A DNA stretch of 33,936 nucleotides, taken from NCBI GenBank assembly GCA_002288455.1, contig NEUS01000035.1, positions 1-33,936 on the forward strand, in the 5' to 3' direction. The stretch is from Opitutia bacterium Tous-C1TDCM (GTDB lineage Bacteria > Verrucomicrobiota > Verrucomicrobiia > Opitutales > Opitutaceae). This document shows, one piece after another, positions 29,930 through 33,936 of the stretch. Each line of letters opens with the position of its first letter. Within the stretch, counting starts at the first letter, position 1. A model generated the notes under the pieces. It did not search any database, was not told the DNA's origin, and saw only the letters and a program-made list of their open reading frames with translations. The translations under genes and the position numbers were made by a program.

Positions 29930-31438
29930 TCAGGATTTGGATTCGTAGATATAGCCCTCTTCGCCGTGGTCGCTGAGATCGAGGCCTTCCTGCTCGGCTT
30001 CGACCGTCGGCCGGAGACCGATGACGGCCTTGATCACCAGGGCGATGACGACAGTCGCGACGACCGACAGCACCACCGTGAACGCCATCGCCTTGAGCTG
30101 CTCGATCCAGAGCGACTGGCCGACGATGTCCTTGAGGTTGGTGTTGAGGTTGCCGTTGACGGAAGCGGTGGCGAAGAAGCCGGTGAGCAACGCGCCGAGG
30201 GTGCCGCCGACGGCGTGGACGCCGAAGGTGTCGAGGGCGTCGTCGTACTTCAGCAGGGCCTTGAGCTTCGTGCAGGCGACGAAGGGCACGGCGCCGGCGA
30301 GCAGGCCGACCCACATCGCGGACGTGGTGTCGATGAACCCGCAGGCGGGCGTGACGACAACGAGACCGGCGACGGCGCCGGAGCAGAAGCCGAGCACGCT
30401 GGCCTTGCGGCGCACGAAGTACTCGAGCGCGGCCCAGGTGAAGGACGCGACGCCGGTGGCGAGCGTGGTGGTGGTGAAGGCGTTGGCGGCGACGCCGTCG
30501 GCCGCGAGCGCGGAGCCGGCGTTGAAGCCGTACCAGCCGACCCAGAGCAGGCCGGTGCCGATCATGCAGAGCACCATCGAGTGCGGGGGCATCGGGGTTT
30601 TGCCGAAGCCGAGGCGCGGGCCGACGATGAGGCAGAGCACGAGGGCGGACCAGCCGGAGGACATGTGGACGACGGTGCCGCCGGCGAAGTCGACGGCCTT
30701 GATCGCGGCGTTGGCATTCCAGACCCCGTTCATGTAGCCGGTGACGCCCCAGACCATGTGGGCGAGCGGGAAGTAGACGACGAACATCCAGATCGCCACG
30801 AAGCCGAGGACGGCGGTGAACTTCATGCGTTCGGCGATCGCGCCGACGATCAGGGCGGGCGTGATGATCGCGAACATCATCTGGTACATCGCGAACACGT
30901 TCTGCGAAATCCAGTAGGCGTAGTCGGTGTTGGGCAGCGAATCGACGCCGCGCATGAAGAAGAATTCCGAACCGCCGAGGAAGGCGCTGTCGAAGTTTTT
31001 GCCGAAGACGAGGCTGTATCCGAAGCACCACCACAAAATGGTGACAAGACCGGCGATGCCGAGGCACTGGGCCATGACGGAGAGGACGTTCTTGGTGCGG
31101 ACGAGACCGCCGTAGAAGAGGGCGAGGCCGGGCAGCGTCATGAAGAGCACGAGCGCGGCGCAGATCATCATGAACCCGTTGTGGCCGGGGCCGGCGGTGC
31201 CGACGGCGGGTGTGGTGAGACCGGCGGGCACGGCGCCCTTGGCGTCTTTGAGCGCCGCCGCGGGGTCGCCGTTGGCCAGGTAGGCCTCGATGCCGGCGAT
31301 GCGCTGCTCGAGCGAGGGAGCCGGCGGCGGAGCGGCGGGAGCCGGGGTCGGAGCCTGCCCGAAGGCGGCGGCACCGAGGACCAAAGCGAGCACGGCGGCG
31401 GACAGGGAGCGGACAATCGGGATGCGGAGAAGATTCAT
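29930..31438 (-). CDS. amtB: Ammonium transporter (Amt), inner module
   Basis: 502-residue ammonium channel of the inner membrane. A signal peptide (to about residue 28) and a Pro/Ala linker are followed by an unusual extra segment of about 45 residues (EQRIAGIEAYLANGDPAAAL region) before the first of 11 membrane helices. The pore twin-histidine pair is present in FAGGTVVHMSSGWSALV and DTFGVHAVGGTLG. The helix-3 signature is LFYGGLVRTKN, as in E. coli AmtB-type channels. ATG 31438 is preferred to one six codons upstream since it starts the signal peptide. Its glnK follows 24 bp later. No sigma-54 element was found in the short gap upstream; a terminator separates it from the outer module. Confidence 0.95.
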   Translation of the reverse strand: MNLLRIPIVRSLSAAVLALVLGAAAFGQAPTPAPAAPPPAPSLEQRIAGIEAYLANGDPAAALKDAKGAVPAGLTTPAVGTAGPGHNGFMMICAALVLFMTLPGLALFYGGLVRTKNVLSVMAQCLGIAGLVTILWWCFGYSLVFGKNFDSAFLGGSEFFFMRGVDSLPNTDYAYWISQNVFAMYQMMFAIITPALIVGAIAERMKFTAVLGFVAIWMFVVYFPLAHMVWGVTGYMNGVWNANAAIKAVDFAGGTVVHMSSGWSALVLCLIVGPRLGFGKTPMPPHSMVLCMIGTGLLWVGWYGFNAGSALAADGVAANAFTTTTLATGVASFTWAALEYFVRRKASVLGFCSGAVAGLVVVTPACGFIDTTSAMWVGLLAGAVPFVACTKLKALLKYDDALDTFGVHAVGGTLGALLTGFFATASVNGNLNTNLKDIVGQSLWIEQLKAMAFTVVLSVVATVVIALVIKAVIGLRPTVEAEQEGLDLSDHGEEGYIYESKS

Positions 31439-31573
31439 GGCTTGAGCGGATTCCATGAGCAGAATCGATGCCGATCCCCGGACCCGCAGGGAAAAAATTC
31501 GGCCAGATTCGCGATATGACAGACTCCGCGGGCGCCGGGCGGGACCTGCCGGCGGGGCACGGGAGTGGGGCGC

Positions 31574-31606
31574 AAAAAAGGCCGGGCTCGCAGGGAGCCC
31601 GGCCTT
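31574..31606 (-). terminator. Intrinsic terminator after outer glnK
   Basis: AAGGCCGGGCTC-loop of 5-GAGCCCGGCCTT is a perfect 12-bp stem (31578-31589 with 31595-31606). On the minus strand it runs into a T6 tract. It is 22 bp past the glnK stop and separates the two amt-glnK modules. Confidence 0.95.
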
Positions 31607-31628
31607 GGGAATCAGACGTTGAAGCGGA

Positions 31629-31973
<345 letters not shown>

Positions 31974-31986
31974 TTAAGCTGTGGGC

Positions 31987-33429
31987 TTACTTGTGGGCGC
32001 TCGTGAAGTTCGGATACGCCTCGTTGCCGTGTTCGCCGATATCGAGACCTTCGGTTTCTTCCTCGGCGCTCACGCGCAGGCCAATGGTCGCCTTGATCGC
32101 GACGAAGACCACGAGGGCAAAAATGAAGGTAAACGCACCGATCGAAACGATACCCTTGAGCTGCGATACGAGCTGGGCGCCACCGGCCAGATTGCCGAAG
32201 AGCGCGACGGCGAGCGTGCCCCAGATGCCGCATACGAGGTGGACGGAAATGGCTCCGACCGGATCGTCGATCTTGATCTTGTCGAAGAAGATGACCGAGA
32301 AGACCACGATCACGCCGGCAACGGCACCGATGATCACGGAGGACATCGCCGCCATCTGGTCCGCACCCGCGGTGATACCGACGAGACCGGCGAGGATGCC
32401 GTTGAGCGCCATCGAAAGATCGGGCTTCTTGATCACAACCCAGGAGGTCAGTGCCGCCGCCAGACCGCCGGCGGCCGCCGCGAGGCAAGTCGTGACGAGC
32501 GTGAGCGAAACGAGGGACGGATTGGCCGAGAGCACGGAGCCGCCGTTGAAACCGAACCAGCCGAACCAGAGCAGAAACACGCCGATCGTCGCGAGCGGCA
32601 TCGAGTGCCCGAGGATCGGCTGCACCTTGCCGTCTTTGTATTTGCCGAGCCGGGGCCCGAGCACGAGCACACCGGCCAAGGCGCCCCAGCCACCGACCGA
32701 GTGCACCAGCGTAGAACCCGCGAAATCGTAAAACGGCTTTTCCAGCGTATTGAGCCAGCCATTACCCCACTTCCACATGCCGGTGATCGGATAGGAAATG
32801 GAGACGAACAGCACCGAAAAGATCAGGAACGAACCCAGCTTCACGCGCTCGGCGACCGCGCCCGAGACGATCGTGGCGGCCGTCGCCGCGAACATTCCCT
32901 GGAACAGGAAATCGGTCCAGTAAGTGTAGCCCGCGTTGTAAACGCTGGTCAGCGAGGCGACGTCGTCGCTGATGCTGATGCCAAAGCCGGAAAAGCCGAA
33001 CCATTTGCCGGCGAAGTCGGCTCCCGGATACATCAGGTTGAAGCCGACGATCGCGTACGTGAGCAGGCCGATGCAGGGGATGAGCGTATTCTTGAACAGA
33101 ATGTTGACCGTATTTTTCGACTGCGTGAGACCCGACTCCACGGTCGCGAACCCAAGGTGCATCACAAACACGAGCCCGGCGCACAGCATCATCCAGATAT
33201 TGTTCGCGGTGAAGAGCGCATATCCGGGCGATTCCTGGAACGCCGCGTAATCTTTGAATTTGGGGGCTTCCGCGGCGGCCGCGACTGCCGCGACTGCCGG
33301 AGCGGCAGCCGCCGGGGCAGCCGCCGGAGCGGGCGCGGGCGTTTGGGCAAACAGCGTTCCGAGACTGAGCCCTGCGAAGAGGGCGAGGAACGCGAACGGC
33401 GTCTTGCGACGGGGGCGTGAACAGATCAT
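31987..33429 (-). CDS. amt: Ammonium transporter (Amt), outer module, cyanobacterial/AMT-like subtype
   Basis: 480-residue ammonium channel. A signal peptide (to about residue 28, ending LFAQ) and a long Pro/Ala linker precede the membrane part. The helix-3 signature is FATVESGLTQSKNTVNILFKN, which is the form of cyanobacterial Amt1 and plant AMT1-like proteins, unlike the LFYGGLVR of the inner module. Pore histidines are in FAGSTLVHSVGGWGAL and AISVHLVCGIWG. The C-terminal cytosolic tail has the conserved DIGEHGNEAYP (family DxxxHGExAY), which couples subunits. ATG 33429 is chosen by the signal peptide; the frame is open 28 codons upstream. A sigma-54-type promoter lies about 113 bp upstream. 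Confidence 0.95.
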   Translation of the reverse strand: MICSRPRRKTPFAFLALFAGLSLGTLFAQTPAPAPAAAPAAAAPAVAAVAAAAEAPKFKDYAAFQESPGYALFTANNIWMMLCAGLVFVMHLGFATVESGLTQSKNTVNILFKNTLIPCIGLLTYAIVGFNLMYPGADFAGKWFGFSGFGISISDDVASLTSVYNAGYTYWTDFLFQGMFAATAATIVSGAVAERVKLGSFLIFSVLFVSISYPITGMWKWGNGWLNTLEKPFYDFAGSTLVHSVGGWGALAGVLVLGPRLGKYKDGKVQPILGHSMPLATIGVFLLWFGWFGFNGGSVLSANPSLVSLTLVTTCLAAAAGGLAAALTSWVVIKKPDLSMALNGILAGLVGITAGADQMAAMSSVIIGAVAGVIVVFSVIFFDKIKIDDPVGAISVHLVCGIWGTLAVALFGNLAGGAQLVSQLKGIVSIGAFTFIFALVVFVAIKATIGLRVSAEEETEGLDIGEHGNEAYPNFTSAHK

Positions 33430-33541
33430 GCGCTTGTGTGGTTGTTGTTGGAGGGTCCTGCGGCTCCCCGCGCGACCGTTCGAACGATGCAGCCGCCGGG
33501 TAATGCGAGGCACCTAGGCCGGCGCCTCGCGCTTTCCGTTT

Positions 33542-33557
33542 AGCACCAGCCATGCCA
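33542..33557 (-). promoter_or_regulatory. Sigma-54 (-24/-12) promoter for outer amt-glnK
   Basis: On the minus strand, TGGCATGGCTGGTGCT matches TGGCACGnnnnTTGCW at 11 of 13 fixed positions, with the invariant GG and GC at correct 12-bp spacing. Transcription would start near 33531, giving a leader of about 100 nt. Amt-glnK operons are classic NtrC/sigma-54 targets, which supports the call. No NtrC site was identified. Confidence 0.65.
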
Positions 33558-33608
33558 ACCCCCGGCGCGTGACACATCCGCTTGTGCCAGCCAGCGGCGA
33601 CAACGCGC

Positions 33609-33638
33609 AAAAAAGCCGGCCTCACGAATGAGACCGGC
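33609..33638 (-). terminator. Intrinsic terminator upstream of outer amt
   Basis: GCCGGCCTCA-CGAA-TGAGACCGGC is a 10-bp stem with one mismatch. Read on the minus strand it ends in T6 (33609-33614). It would end a minus-strand transcript coming from 33640 or beyond, so something upstream is transcribed. Confidence 0.88.
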
Positions 33639-33703
33639 GAAATTCAGGGACCGGAAATTTTTCCGTCCGGGCGCGGGACCCGCGCCTCAGACGAACTCAT
33701 GCA

Positions 33704-33825
33704 GTTGAGAGAGCTTGGCTGAGAGTTGAGCGCAAAACCGTTCGGTTCGTCAGGCTGCTGGCTTCGGCTGCGTTTTCCGAGGCTCGGTGGATCGATCTCT
33801 CAACCCTCAACTTTCAACTCTCAAG
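33704..33825. repeat. Inverted pair of 7-bp repeat arrays (GTTGAGA / TCTCAAC)
   Basis: Left arm, 33704-33731: gttgaga, gagcttg (degenerate), gctgaga, gttgagc. Right arm, 33798-33825: tctcaac, cctcaac, tttcaac, tctcaag. All units are in exact 7-bp register, the arms in opposite orientation with a 66-bp spacer. The layout is the same as that of the GCTTNNN pair after cysS. Confidence 0.8.
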
Positions 33826-33834
33826 GAGCCTCTG

Positions 33835-33880
33835 AAAAACGCGCCGCTGGTCCCCGCGTGGGAGCGGCGGCGTTTTTTTT
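33835..33880 (+). terminator. Strong hairpin with T8, probably bidirectional
   Basis: AAAAACGC-GCCGCT (33835-33848) pairs with AGCGGC-GGCGTTTTT (33863-33877) with one bulged base. A T8 run follows on the plus strand and T5 is read on the minus strand. No plus-strand gene precedes it in the window, so it more likely ends a minus-strand gene beyond the edge or a small RNA. Confidence 0.8.
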
Positions 33881-33936
33881 CGGAAGCCAGAGAGCAAAGA
33901 AGAGGGCGAAGCGGTCAAAACGGGGCTGAGTGGTGG

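Larger units (their letters stand above)
33430..33936. other. Region upstream of outer amt (507 bp, to window end)
   Basis: It holds a leader of about 100 bp, the sigma-54 element (33542-33557), a minus-strand terminator (33609-33638), an inverted pair of 7-bp arrays (33704-33825) and a strong hairpin with T8 (33835-33880). No convincing coding frame was found; a 67-codon frame at 33726 runs through the repeats and the terminator and looks spurious. Confidence 0.7.

Noticed and set aside
31439..31573. Sigma-54 site upstream of the inner amt gene
   Set aside because: TGGCCG occurs, but no GC dinucleotide lies at the -12 position.
33560..33585. A second TGGCAC half-site upstream of the outer amt
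   Set aside because: The GC at the correct 12-bp spacing is missing, so it cannot be a -24/-12 promoter by itself.
33726..33929. 67-codon plus-strand frame at the window end
   Set aside because: It crosses the heptamer array and the terminator hairpin, has no homology, and ends in a Lys/Arg-rich run typical of chance frames.

Overview
This is a GC-rich bacterial chromosome segment that most resembles the Verrucomicrobiota, family Opitutaceae. The clues are the VPD-type C-terminal sorting signal at 24.1 kb, an aspartate-type HemB, an unpaired ParE/GyrB-like subunit, gene starts mostly without Shine-Dalgarno sequences, and degenerate 7-bp tandem repeats between genes. The taxonomic call is inference from gene content; no 16S gene is present. 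No prophage, CRISPR array or intact insertion sequence is visible. It looks like ordinary core chromosome with some accessory genes.

Layout. 0-3.7 kb: cysteine synthase (cysK), divergent from an SLC13/DASS permease with two RCK_C domains (perhaps a sulfate importer), then a PhnP-like metallo-hydrolase. 3.8-8.7 kb: an exported BPL_N protein, then a compact dnaK-groES-groEL chaperone cluster ending at a strong terminator. 8.9-10.8 kb: a LON-domain protein, a lone CheY-like receiver and a GNAT. 10.8-13.9 kb: a type IIA topoisomerase B subunit followed 8 bp later by an S41-like lipoprotein. 14.0-16.1 kb: a small AsmA-like membrane protein, a DsbA-fold protein and a TPR protein. 16.2-19.8 kb: a three-gene operon of two related esterases (the second fused to an SMP-30 propeller) and a double GNAT. 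19.9-21.2 kb: tRNA-Leu(GAG) and pyrD. 21.4-24.8 kb: a protein with an extreme acidic tail, a Wza-like outer-membrane lipoprotein, hemB and a surface-sorted protein. 25.0-25.4 kb: the decayed C-terminus of a TonB-dependent receptor. 25.7-29.3 kb: cysS and thrS. 29.6-33.4 kb: two tandem amt-glnK modules for ammonium uptake.

How the genes work together. The last 4 kb form a nitrogen-uptake locus: two Amt channels of different subfamilies, each followed by a PII protein about 82% identical to the other, with a good sigma-54 promoter match upstream of the outer module. cysK and the permease probably serve sulfur assimilation. The chaperone cluster joins the Hsp70 and Hsp60 systems in one transcription direction, with no CIRCE element seen.

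The most unusual structure is a set of short arrays with strict 7-bp periodicity (GCTTNNN, GTTYGGA/TCCAAAC, YTTCAAC, TCTCAAC), confined to the gaps around thrS and upstream of the outer amt gene. Two occur as inverted array pairs that could fold into long hairpins. They are the best candidate for something undescribed.
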